Below are positions 1 to 8,015 of a stretch of 17,349 nt of DNA, piece by piece (position 1 is the stretch's first letter; every line of letters starts with the position of its first letter). Both the position numbers and the translations under genes were made by a program. This DNA comes from Betaproteobacteria bacterium (lineage in GTDB: Bacteria; Pseudomonadota; Gammaproteobacteria; Burkholderiales; Burkholderiaceae_C): the NCBI GenBank assembly GCA_025354965.1, contig JANXLW010000124.1, positions 1 through 17,349 on the forward strand, in the 5' to 3' direction. The notes under the pieces were generated by a model, which ran no database searches, was not told where the DNA came from, and saw only the letters and a program-made list of their open reading frames with translations.

Positions 1-13
1 GGGCCGCTGCGTT

Positions 14-29
14 TGCCAGAAATCTGGCA
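14..29 (-). other. Perfect hairpin abutting the tRNA-Trp 3' end
   Basis: TGCCAGA, a 2-base centre, then TCTGGCA forms a perfect 7-bp inverted repeat. One arm includes the CCA tail and discriminator base of tRNA-Trp. No T-run follows, so it is not a classic intrinsic terminator. It may mark the precursor boundary for 3' processing. Confidence 0.5.
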
Positions 30-100
30 GGGGCGGAGGGCATCGAACCCCCAACCTCTGGTTTTGGAGACCAGCGCTCTGCCAATTGAGCTACACCCCT
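25..100 (-). tRNA. tRNA-Trp (anticodon CCA)
   Basis: Read on the minus strand this folds as a full cloverleaf. The acceptor arms AGGGGTG and CGCCCCT pair (one T-G pair), followed by a discriminator G and an encoded CCA at positions 27-25. The anticodon arm CTGGT/ACCAG encloses the loop CTCCAAA, giving anticodon CCA. The T arm has the usual GTTCGA-type loop. It starts 13 bases after the tuf stop codon on the same strand, so it is probably made by processing a tuf readthrough transcript. A tuf, tRNA-Trp, secE, nusG order is usual for one tuf copy in Betaproteobacteria; secE would lie beyond the window edge. Confidence 0.97.
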
Positions 101-113
101 GTTGACTGCTTCC

Positions 114-1304
<1,191 letters not shown>

Positions 1305-1326
1305 TTTCAATTCCTTAAAAGAGCAA

Positions 1327-1382
1327 TGCCCGTGGATCGGTTTAATGTTTGCAGTTCGTCACAGTGTCCCTTGCCACGGGCA
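1327..1382 (-). promoter_or_regulatory. Long-range stem in the fusA-tuf spacer
   Basis: TGCCCGTGG (1327-1335) and CCACGGGCA (1374-1382) are perfect 9-base inverted repeats separated by 38 bases. The stem would form in the mRNA shortly upstream of the tuf ribosome binding site. No T-run follows it, so it may be a processing or stability element, not a terminator. The role is inferred; only the complementarity is seen. Confidence 0.45.
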
Positions 1383-1419
1383 GCTCGGGGTGCGAAATCG
1401 CAGACAAATCAATCAAAAA

Positions 1420-3522
1420 CTATTTAGCCCGCGCTGCCATGATGGCTTCGGACACATTGCGGGGTGCTTCGGTGTAATGTTTGAATTCCATCGTGTAGGT
1501 AGCACGTCCCTGTGACATGGAACGAAGCGTCGTTGAGTAACCGAACATCTCCGACAGGGGAACTTCCGCTTTGATGGCTTTACCGCCACCAACCATGTCT
1601 TCCATGCCCTGAACCATACCGCGACGTGAGGACAAATCACCCATCACGTTGCCAGCGTAGTCTTCCGGTGTTTCAACTTCCACCGCCATCATGGGCTCCA
1701 GGATCACCGGGCCGGCTTTTCGGCAACCTTCCTTGAAACCAAAAATAGCCGCCATTTTGAACGCGTTTTCGTTCGAGTCGACGTCGTGGTAGGAACCAAA
1801 ATGCAGGGTTACCTTGACGTCCACGACCGGGTAGCCAGCCAGCACGCCCGAGGTTACGGCCTCGTTAATACCTTTTTCCACCGCCGGAATATATTCGCGA
1901 GGAACCACACCGCCCTTGATGGCGTCAATGAATTGAATGCCCTTACCAGGTTCATTCGGTTCAATCTTCAGCACAACGTGACCGTACTGACCCTTGCCAC
2001 CGGACTGGCGCACAAACTTGCCTTCCGCGTCTTCCACGGTCTTGCGAATGGTTTCACGATAGGCCACTTGCGGCTTACCCACGTTGGCCTCAACGCCAAA
2101 TTCGCGTTTCATGCGGTCAACAATGATTTCAAGGTGCAACTCACCCATTCCCGCGATCAGAGTCTGACCTGACTCTTCATCCGTCTTAACGCGAAAGGAC
2201 GGATCCTCCTGCGCCAAACGCTGCAAGGCGATACCCATTTTTTCCTGGTCAACCTTGGTCTTGGGCTCCACTGCCTGTGTAATCACCGGCTCTGGGAACA
2301 CCATGCGTTCGAGCATGATGATGGCGCTGGGGTCACACAAGGTTTCACCCGTGGTGACATCCTTCAAACCGATACATGCAGCGATATCACCGGCGACAAT
2401 CTCGCTCACTTCTTCACGCTTGTTGGCGTGCATCTGCACGATACGGCCGATACGTTCTTTCTTGCCACGGATCGGGTTGTACACCGTATCGCCCTTGGTC
2501 AGCACGCCAGAGTAGACGCGAACGAAAGTCAGCTGTCCAACAAAAGGATCAGTCATCAACTTGAACGCCAGCGCGGAGAACTTCTCGCCGTCGTCCGCCC
2601 TGCGGGTGACAGGCACCTCGTCTTCGTCAGCCCCCTTCACCGGGGGAATGTCAACGGGCGAAGGCATGAATTCGATGACGGCGTCCAGCATGCGCTGCAC
2701 ACCCTTATTCTTGAAAGCGGTGCCGCACAACATCGGTTGAATTTCGCTGGCGATAGTGCGCGTGCGAATACCAAGCATGATTTCATCTTGCGTTAAATCA
2801 CCTTCTTCAAGGTACTTGTTCATGAGCTCTTCAGACGATTCAGCCGCAGCCTCCACCATCTTCTCGCGCCATTCTTTGGCCAGTGTCAGCAACTCATCAG
2901 GAACTTCCTTGTATTCAAACTTCATGCCCTGGGACGCTTCGTCCCAGATAATGGCCTTCATTTTGATCAAATCAACGACGCCTACAAAGTTTTCTTCTGC
3001 CCCAATCGGGATCACGATGGGGATAGGGTTGGCCTTGAGACGCAGTTTCATCTGGTCATAAACCTTGAAAAAATTGGCCCCGGTTCGGTCCATTTTGTTC
3101 ACAAAGGCCAGACGCGGTACTTTATATTTGTTGGCTTGACGCCAGACGGTCTCGGATTGGGGTTGCACGCCACCAACTGCGCAGTACACCATACAGGCGC
3201 CGTCCAGTACGCGCATGGAACGCTCCACCTCGATGGTGAAGTCCACGTGGCCGGGGGTGTCAATGATGTTAATTCTATGTTCAGCGAAGTTGTTTTCCAT
3301 GCCCTTCCAAAAGCACGTAGTGGCGGCCGAGGTGATCGTGATGCCACGCTCTTGCTCCTGCTCCATCCAGTCCATCGTGGCCGCACCATCGTGCACTTCA
3401 CCAATTTTGTGGTTCACACCTGTATAAAAAAGAATACGTTCAGTCGCGGTAGTCTTGCCGGCGTCAATGTGTGCCGAGATGCCGATATTGCGATAGCGCT
3501 CAATGGGTGTATGGCGAGCCAT
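1420..3522 (-). CDS. fusA: Translation elongation factor G
   Basis: EF-G is the GTPase that drives ribosomal translocation and, with RRF, ribosome recycling. The 700-residue product matches the bacterial family length. G1 AHIDAGKT is at residues 17-24, DTPGH at 88-92 and NKMD at 142-145, followed by domains II-V. The start MARHTPIERYRNIGI is the family's usual N-terminus and is preceded by AAGGAT on the minus strand. It lies between rpsG (165-base spacer upstream) and tuf in the classic str-operon order. No truncation or frameshift is seen. Confidence 0.98.
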   Translation of the reverse strand: MARHTPIERYRNIGISAHIDAGKTTATERILFYTGVNHKIGEVHDGAATMDWMEQEQERGITITSAATTCFWKGMENNFAEHRINIIDTPGHVDFTIEVERSMRVLDGACMVYCAVGGVQPQSETVWRQANKYKVPRLAFVNKMDRTGANFFKVYDQMKLRLKANPIPIVIPIGAEENFVGVVDLIKMKAIIWDEASQGMKFEYKEVPDELLTLAKEWREKMVEAAAESSEELMNKYLEEGDLTQDEIMLGIRTRTIASEIQPMLCGTAFKNKGVQRMLDAVIEFMPSPVDIPPVKGADEDEVPVTRRADDGEKFSALAFKLMTDPFVGQLTFVRVYSGVLTKGDTVYNPIRGKKERIGRIVQMHANKREEVSEIVAGDIAACIGLKDVTTGETLCDPSAIIMLERMVFPEPVITQAVEPKTKVDQEKMGIALQRLAQEDPSFRVKTDEESGQTLIAGMGELHLEIIVDRMKREFGVEANVGKPQVAYRETIRKTVEDAEGKFVRQSGGKGQYGHVVLKIEPNEPGKGIQFIDAIKGGVVPREYIPAVEKGINEAVTSGVLAGYPVVDVKVTLHFGSYHDVDSNENAFKMAAIFGFKEGCRKAGPVILEPMMAVEVETPEDYAGNVMGDLSSRRGMVQGMEDMVGGGKAIKAEVPLSEMFGYSTTLRSMSQGRATYTMEFKHYTEAPRNVSEAIMAARAK

Positions 3523-3614
3523 GTTGGATCCTTGTTATCCTTGATTTCTTCAAAACACCGTTCTTGGGGTTTGTGCCCCCCGGACGGAGTAGCGAGCGGT
3601 TTTCAGACTAGACA

Positions 3615-3653
3615 CAGTCCCGCAGGCAGTGCTACAAGCACGACAAGGGACTG
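3615..3653 (-). promoter_or_regulatory. Nested hairpin in the rpsG-fusA spacer
   Basis: CAGTCCC (3615-3621) pairs perfectly with GGGACTG (3647-3653). Inside it GTGCT (3629-3633) pairs with AGCAC (3637-3641) around a 3-base loop. No T-run follows on the minus strand, so this is a structured spacer and not an obvious terminator. It could be a processing site or a protein-binding element that tunes fusA-tuf against the ribosomal protein genes. Confidence 0.45.
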
Positions 3654-3687
3654 CCACGACGTATGAAGGCCCGCAGGTAGCCGCCTC

Positions 3688-4161
3688 TTAAAAACGGAAG
3701 TGGGAGAAGGCCTTGTTGGCCTCTGCCATGCGGTGAACTTCGTCTCGCTTTTTCATGGCACCGCCACGACCCTCGGTTGCTTCCATCAACTCATTGGCGA
3801 GACGAAGAGCCATGGATTTTTCGCCCCGCTTGCGGGCGGCTTCCTTGATCCAGCGCATGGACAGGGCTAAACGGCGAACCGGTCGCACTTCCACTGGCAC
3901 CTGGTAGTTGGCGCCACCGACACGGCGGGACTTGACCTCGACCATCGGCTTGACGTTATTAATGGCCATATTGAAGGCCTCCACCGGGTCTTTGCCAGGG
4001 TTCTTTTTCTCGATCTGCTCAAGCGCACCATAAATAATTCGCTCGGCAACCGCTTTTTTTCCGCCTTCCATGATCACATTCATGAATTTGGACAGCTCTA
4101 CATTGCCGAATTTAGGGTCCGGCAGGATTTCACGCTTAGGGACTTCGCGACGACGTGGCAT
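3688..4161 (-). CDS. rpsG: 30S ribosomal protein S7
   Basis: S7 nucleates assembly of the 30S head by binding the 3' major domain of 16S rRNA and contacts the E site. The 157-residue product begins MPRRREVPKREILPDPKFG and ends FSHFRF, typical of the bacterial protein. A strong ribosome binding site (AGAGGTGA) precedes the ATG at 4161. In E. coli S7 is the autogenous repressor of the str operon and binds the rpsL-rpsG spacer; here that spacer also carries strong hairpins. Second gene of the operon. Confidence 0.98.
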   Translation of the reverse strand: MPRRREVPKREILPDPKFGNVELSKFMNVIMEGGKKAVAERIIYGALEQIEKKNPGKDPVEAFNMAINNVKPMVEVKSRRVGGANYQVPVEVRPVRRLALSMRWIKEAARKRGEKSMALRLANELMEATEGRGGAMKKRDEVHRMAEANKAFSHFRF

Positions 4162-4205
4162 TTTTTCACCTCTTTGCTTCAGTTGACATCTTTATCAGAT
4201 GACGC

Positions 4206-4282
4206 GAAAACCATCCTGGTTTTCACTTACTTGACCCAACAGCGGGTCACTACGTTGAATCACCGCGCCACGCGGGAATCAA
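4206..4282 (-). promoter_or_regulatory. Three-hairpin region between rpsL and rpsG (possible S7 control site)
   Basis: Three inverted repeats lie in tandem in the spacer. GAAAACC/GGTTTTC is at 4206-4224 (7 bp, 5-base loop). TGACCC/GGGTCA is at 4232-4249 (6 bp, 6-base loop). The third, at 4255-4282, is a longer imperfect stem with core CCGCG/CGCGG around a 3-base loop, extended by TTGA/TCAA. None has a following T-run. In E. coli the S7 binding site for translational feedback is in this spacer, so a similar role is inferred from position. Confidence 0.5.
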
Positions 4283-4309
4283 CACCTTTGTTTTTGACTG
4301 GGCGTTGGC

Positions 4310-4687
4310 TTATTTGGCCTTTGGTTTCTTGGCGCCGTACTTGGAGCGCGACTGCTTGCGATCTTTCACGCCTTGCAAATCGAGCGAACCGCGCACGATG
4401 TGGTAACGCACACCCGGCAGATCCTTGACGCGACCACCGCGCACCAGCACCACTGAGTGCTCCTGCAGGTTGTGGCCTTCGCCGCCGATGTAGGAAATAA
4501 CTTCGAACCCGTTGGTCAGGCGCACCTTGGCGACTTTGCGCAGAGCGGAGTTTGGTTTTTTGGGCGTTGTGGTGTACACGCGGGTGCACACACCGCGACG
4601 CTGAGGAGAATTCTGCATCGCAGGGCTTTTGGACTTGATCGTTTCGACCTCGCGCCCCTGACGCACTAACTGATTAATGGTTGGCAT
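4310..4687 (-). CDS. rpsL: 30S ribosomal protein S12
   Basis: S12 sits at the decoding centre and affects translational accuracy. The 125-residue product has the conserved N-terminus [12 protein letters not shown], the [11 protein letters not shown] loop and the GGRVKDLPG loop. The lysines whose substitution gives streptomycin resistance are both wild type (the KK of TPKKPNS and the K of RVKDLPG). It is the first gene of the str operon, with a sigma70-type promoter about 85-115 bases upstream. The ribosome binding site is modest (AGGGA, 9 bases from ATG). Confidence 0.98.
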
Positions 4688-4747
4688 TGGAAAACGTCCC
4701 TAAACGTTTGATAACTAAGACTTAAATACTTTGAAAACGTGAATCCC

Positions 4748-4762
4748 TTCGGAAATTCCGAA
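4748..4762 (-). promoter_or_regulatory. Hairpin at the 5' end of the rpsL leader
   Basis: A 15-base palindrome, TTCGGAAATTCCGAA, lies just after the predicted transcription start. It would put a small hairpin at the extreme 5' end of the str mRNA, which often stabilises a message. The AAACGT hexamer also occurs three times on the plus strand in the rest of the leader (4692-4697, 4702-4707, 4735-4740). Confidence 0.4.
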
Positions 4763-4771
4763 AAGCCTTCG

Positions 4772-4800
4772 ACTATAGCAGGTCAATAGTTTTCCCGCAA
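4772..4800 (-). promoter_or_regulatory. Predicted sigma70 promoter of the str operon
   Basis: On the minus strand TTGCGG (4800-4795) and TATAGT (4777-4772) are separated by 17 bases. The -10 matches consensus at five of six positions; the -35 keeps TTG. The predicted start is near 4765, giving an rpsL leader of roughly 78 bases. Confidence 0.6.
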
Positions 4801-4865
4801 TCATCTTTCATCTCCATTGGCGCAGAAGGTTTGTTTGCGTGTGCTCACTTTCTATAAGTTCGCTC

Positions 4866-6050
4866 TTATTTGATCCACAGCCGCACTGCATCCCAGGCAC
4901 GGCCAAACACGCCGGCTTGTTCAACTGCATCCAAGGCGACCAACGGAACTTCAATCAAGGCCTGCTCCCCGGAGGAAATCTTTAGGGTTGCCACCTGTTG
5001 TCCTTTTGCAAAGGGTGCCACCAGGGGCTCGGAGCGAACCACTTGTGTTTTGAGCTTGCCCGCGGTTCCGGCAGGGATGGCAACCACAATCGCTTGCGGG
5101 CGACCCAGTTTGACAGTTGCGCTATTGCCCTTCCAGACCGTCGGGGAAACCACTATCTGGTTCGCATCGAACAGCTTAACGGCTTCAAACGCGGTGTAGC
5201 CCCAGTTCAACAACTTCTGCGACTCATTGGCACGCGAGTTCTCACTTGCGGCACCTAAAACAATGGACAGTAGCCGACGACTTCCGGTCGCTGTAGGCGA
5301 ACCAGCCGCAGCGCCGGGCGTACCTAGACTAGAAAAGTCACGCTTGGCAGTGGCGATGAGGCAATAGCCCGCAGCGTCTGTGTGTCCAGTCTTCAAGCCG
5401 TCCACCGACGGATCGCGAAACAGCAACAGATTACGGTTACTGTCATTGGCAGCAGGAGTCCCCGGGTAACGGTACGTTTTCAGGGCGTAATAAACAACAT
5501 AGTCCGGAAAATCTCGCATCAACCGGGTGGCAAGGATGCTCAAGTCACGCGCGGTGGTGGTGTGACCGGCCTCTGTCAAGCCCTCAGGATTTTTGTAGGT
5601 GGTGGCCTTCATTCCGAGTGCCTTCGCCTGCTCATTCATGAGCTGTACGAAACGCTCAACGCTCCCGCCAACACCTTCTGCCAGCGCCATTGTGGCGTCA
5701 TTGCCACTCTGCACTACCATGCCTTTGACAAGGTCTTCCACCGGCACCAGCATCTTGGGGTCGATGAACATGCGCGAGCCAGGCATTTTCCAGGCCCGTT
5801 CACTTACAGGAAGCGTCTGTTCGAGATCTATTTTCTTGCTGCGTAAAGCATCAAACACCAGGTATGCCGTCATCAACTTGGTCAGGGAAGCGGGCTCGAC
5901 CGGCATATCAATGTCTTTCTCGGCCAACAGCTGATTGGCGGTTACATCAAACAGCAAGTAAGCGCGTGCTGCAATTTCAGGTGGTTGCGGATTTTGAGCA
6001 GCAACAGAGAAAGACAATGCGGCGAAGATGGCTAAAAGCAGGGATTTCAT
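4866..6050 (-). CDS. dacC: D-alanyl-D-alanine carboxypeptidase (PBP5/6 type)
   Basis: This is a periplasmic serine peptidase (family S11) that trims the terminal D-Ala from peptidoglycan pentapeptides. The 394-residue product has a Sec signal peptide (MKSLLLAIFAALSFSVAAQ, cleavage near residue 18-19). The three catalytic motifs are in order: SLTK at 55-58 with nucleophile S55, SGN at 115-117 and KTG at 220-222. A C-terminal PBP5 beta-domain follows, ending in an amphipathic segment (FGRAWDAVRLWIK) expected to lie on the inner membrane. It sits upstream of the str operon on the same strand with no clear terminator between. The ribosome binding site is weak. dacA and dacC are not separable from sequence alone, so the symbol is tentative. 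Confidence 0.93.
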   Translation of the reverse strand: MKSLLLAIFAALSFSVAAQNPQPPEIAARAYLLFDVTANQLLAEKDIDMPVEPASLTKLMTAYLVFDALRSKKIDLEQTLPVSERAWKMPGSRMFIDPKMLVPVEDLVKGMVVQSGNDATMALAEGVGGSVERFVQLMNEQAKALGMKATTYKNPEGLTEAGHTTTARDLSILATRLMRDFPDYVVYYALKTYRYPGTPAANDSNRNLLLFRDPSVDGLKTGHTDAAGYCLIATAKRDFSSLGTPGAAAGSPTATGSRRLLSIVLGAASENSRANESQKLLNWGYTAFEAVKLFDANQIVVSPTVWKGNSATVKLGRPQAIVVAIPAGTAGKLKTQVVRSEPLVAPFAKGQQVATLKISSGEQALIEVPLVALDAVEQAGVFGRAWDAVRLWIK

Positions 6051-6153
6051 GGGATGAGTGCACCGGTACGCGTGGCGCCCGGCAAAAATGAATTAATATT
6101 TTTTGAAAAACCCGTTTGCGTCCAGTTAAGCTGGCGCCAAAAGTCAAAAACCC

Positions 6154-6537
6154 CTAGCGCCCAAGGTCTGCCGGTATCAACAGACGCTTCACGACCTTGC
6201 CGCTTTTCAGGTGCGACTCGACAATTTCGTCGATGTCATGGTTGTCCACGTAGGTGTACCAAACTGCCTCCGGGTAAACCACTGCCACTGGGCCGGCAAC
6301 ACAGCGATCCAGGCAGCCGGACTTGTTGACACGCACCTTGCCGGGACCGGCCAGTCCGGCCGCCTTGATCTGAACCTTGCACCGCTCAAACCCATCTTGC
6401 GCACCCTGCCGGGAACAGCACTCTTCACCATTGTTTCGCTCATTGAGACAGAAAAAAATATGCCGCTGGTAGTAGGAATCCGCCGGAATGACATCGGGAC
6501 TGGCGACGACTTTCCATTCAAGTTTTTTTTCAATCAT
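6154..6537 (-). CDS. Thioredoxin-fold [2Fe-2S] ferredoxin domain protein
   Basis: A 127-residue soluble protein of the thioredoxin-like [2Fe-2S] family (related to the NuoE and Shethna folds). It carries the family hallmark YYQRHIFFCLN near the N-terminus and cysteines at 30, 40, 41, 53, 75 and 79. C75 and C79 form the usual SGCLDRC pair. A cluster ligated by C30, one of C40/C41, C75 and C79 fits the family pattern, so an electron-transfer role is likely; the partner is unknown. Its ATG lies 9 bases after the stop of the VanZ gene on the same strand, implying co-transcription. About 20 residues precede the conserved start, so a shorter translation start is possible. Confidence 0.85.
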   Translation of the reverse strand: MIEKKLEWKVVASPDVIPADSYYQRHIFFCLNERNNGEECCSRQGAQDGFERCKVQIKAAGLAGPGKVRVNKSGCLDRCVAGPVAVVYPEAVWYTYVDNHDIDEIVESHLKSGKVVKRLLIPADLGR

Positions 6538-6546
6538 CGGGGGATT

Positions 6547-7641
6547 CTAGTTTTTCGGGCCGCGACCCCCGACCCGAGTCAACACGTACAGCAACGTGGC
6601 GTAGGGCCAAAACCACCCCAGCCACTGGGCCAACCCGTGGAATCGAATGAATCGCCCCTGTTCCCAAGTGGCCAGTGTTTGAGCAAAATATGGGCTGGTT
6701 GGCGCCTGGTTAAGCAAACTAAGATAAATACCCAGCGCAAGCAGCACCAAGGCGGCGCTTACACGCATCGGCACCCAGAGCATCAAAATTGCCAGTACTA
6801 GCGCCGTGACCAAGCCCGCCTTGACAGGGACGCTGAACCACTCCAAAACATGCTCCGGGCCGTAACTCAAAGCGGCTGAAAGAGCTGTTGCGCCAACGCC
6901 CAAGGCGAACACCATCAGCAAAAACAGTGTTCGCCGTGCGGCTGAGCGGATGATGCAAAAGCCCAACAGGCACGGGATCAGGACGCCCAACATGACACAG
7001 ACCAGTTCCACGCCCGGCACCAAAGGTTGCAACTCAATATCCCGCACCGGTAACCAGTCCAGAAACGGTGTGTCCTGTAGCACGTCGACCAAAGCCGCCT
7101 CGAGTCGCTCCAGCACCTGGCCGAGCCCAAAAGGAACGGCTGCCGGGAACAGCAGGGCCAGCGGCCACATTGCCAGCAAAACCAGGCCACCTCTTGCATC
7201 CGCCACAAACCAGCGCGTCCTAAAATTACTCCAACGGTCGATGACGCCCAGCTTTTCCATCGCCCACGCTATCAGGGCTCCCAGCCAGGCGCCCAGGGTA
7301 TTTAGAGCGAGGTCAATATTAGACGGCACACGCACTGGTATATAGCTTTGCAGTGACTCCATCGTCAAAGACAGTACACCCGCAAGCAGCGTCATCAGAG
7401 CAATGGTGTACCTGATTCGACCGCTGCGCAGGGCACTGAGCACCAACAAAAACCCAAGCGGCATGTAACCCAACACATTGACCACCACATCAAAACTGGT
7501 CCAATATTTTGGTAACGGGCTGCTCAAAAATGCCCAGGGTACGATGCCCTGATATCGCCAATCAGAAAACGGATACAGACTGGCATAAAAAATGAGCCCC
7601 GCATAGATCAGCGCGAGCGGCCATGCCGAAGTCTTATGCAC
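6547..7641 (-). CDS. VanZ-family integral membrane protein
   Basis: A polytopic membrane protein with an N-terminal VanZ-like domain. It opens HKTSAWPLALIYAGLIFYASLYPFSDW, broken here for length as HKTSAWPLAL then IYAGLIFYASLYPFSDW, and continues with NVLGYMPLGFLL and a conserved ESLQSYIPVR-type segment. About five further hydrophobic helices follow. The founding VanZ confers low-level teicoplanin resistance, but the function of these long forms is unknown. A GTG at 7641 is chosen (364 residues) because close family members, as I recall them, begin MHKTSAWPL and a GAGG lies 5 bases upstream. The frame stays open upstream to a TTG at 7725, and those extra codons encode the tail of a broken HemJ (AVYRNTRGHVWYRWYAEAPV), so they are probably not part of this protein. 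Confidence 0.88.
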   Translation of the reverse strand: MHKTSAWPLALIYAGLIFYASLYPFSDWRYQGIVPWAFLSSPLPKYWTSFDVVVNVLGYMPLGFLLVLSALRSGRIRYTIALMTLLAGVLSLTMESLQSYIPVRVPSNIDLALNTLGAWLGALIAWAMEKLGVIDRWSNFRTRWFVADARGGLVLLAMWPLALLFPAAVPFGLGQVLERLEAALVDVLQDTPFLDWLPVRDIELQPLVPGVELVCVMLGVLIPCLLGFCIIRSAARRTLFLLMVFALGVGATALSAALSYGPEHVLEWFSVPVKAGLVTALVLAILMLWVPMRVSAALVLLALGIYLSLLNQAPTSPYFAQTLATWEQGRFIRFHGLAQWLGWFWPYATLLYVLTRVGGRGPKN

Positions 7642-7894
7642 CGGCGCCTCGGCGTACCAGCGGTACCAGACGTGGCCGCGAGTATTTCGATATACCGCGA
7701 ACCTGCTCAAATGCCGGTACTGCAATGGGATTGGTAAAATGTAGTAACTTGCGCGCCATCAACGACAGCCGCTCGCGCTCTGCCACAGACTGCGGCGAGA
7801 CAATCGCCAAGTTAACAAAGATTCGTGGCAGATAGAACAGCCCGGCAAACCAACTGGCGACAAAAACAATGTGAAGTGATTTAATCCAAAGCAT
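7634..7894 (-). pseudogene. hemJ: Broken hemJ (protoporphyrinogen oxidase family), internally deleted and frameshifted
   Basis: From the ATG at 7894 the reading frame encodes MLWIKSLHIVFVASWFAGL and then FYLPRIFVNLA, the hallmark first helix of the HemJ/CopD-like family. It continues to LLHFTNPIAVPAF, about 62 residues. The expected middle helices, including the usual WMHAKL-type segment, are missing. A recognisable HemJ C-terminal stretch (NTRGHVWYRWYAEAPV) then appears in a different frame and runs straight into the VanZ coding sequence; the final helix is also gone. The frame from 7894 ends at 7634, 8 bases inside the VanZ gene, giving an 86-residue product with an unrelated tail. HemJ normally oxidises protoporphyrinogen IX in haem synthesis, so this copy should be inactive. 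A misassembly is the main alternative. Confidence 0.75.
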
Positions 7895-7910
7895 GGATAC
7901 AGCCCAGGTC

Positions 7911-7938
7911 AAAAAAAACCCCAGCACAAGGGCTGGGG
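7911..7938 (-). terminator. Rho-independent terminator of the small RNA unit
   Basis: Minus-strand CCCCAGC (7938-7932), a 6-base loop, GCTGGGG (7925-7919), then eight T residues (7918-7911). This is a perfect 7-bp GC-rich stem with an uninterrupted T-run, the clearest intrinsic terminator in the window. It lies between the small RNA promoter and the hemJ remnant. Confidence 0.9.
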
Positions 7939-8009
7939 TGGTAAGCCTATTTGCTGTCACACATCAAGGCCCCGCTCAGGGAGGAAAAGCGGGAGGCAGC
8001 GAACTGCCT
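7911..8009 (-). ncRNA. Predicted ~99-nt small RNA (or leader attenuator) upstream of hemB
   Basis: A self-contained transcription unit on the minus strand. The transcript would start near 8009, immediately with a perfect hairpin AGGCAG-UUCG-CUGCCU (8009-7994). A second stem CCCGC/GCGGG (7993-7989 with 7975-7971) presents a 13-base loop UUUUCCUCCCUGA. An intrinsic terminator ends the unit at 7938-7911. There is no plausible ORF. It is divergent from hemB and lies 17 bases upstream of the broken hemJ start, so it could act in trans or as a premature-termination leader of the hemJ/VanZ operon. I recall an Rfam family named anti-hemB RNA reported near hemB in Burkholderia, but cannot say whether this belongs to it. 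Confidence 0.7.
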
Positions 8010-8015
8010 GAACGC

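Noticed and set aside
1786..3666. Several plus-strand open frames opposite fusA
   Set aside because: All lie within an intact EF-G gene on the other strand, lack homology I recognise, and lack ribosome binding sites.
4260..4589. Minus-strand frame overlapping rpsL in another register
   Set aside because: It is an out-of-frame shadow of S12 with low-complexity basic content.
6051..6153. A promoter in the gap before the carboxypeptidase gene
   Set aside because: TTGACT and AT-rich blocks are present but no pair has suitable spacing; the gene could be read from the upstream VanZ/ferredoxin transcript.
7895..7960. Upstream in-frame extension of the hemJ remnant starting at 7960
   Set aside because: The extension runs through the intrinsic terminator hairpin and T-run; the conserved HemJ start is the ATG at 7894.
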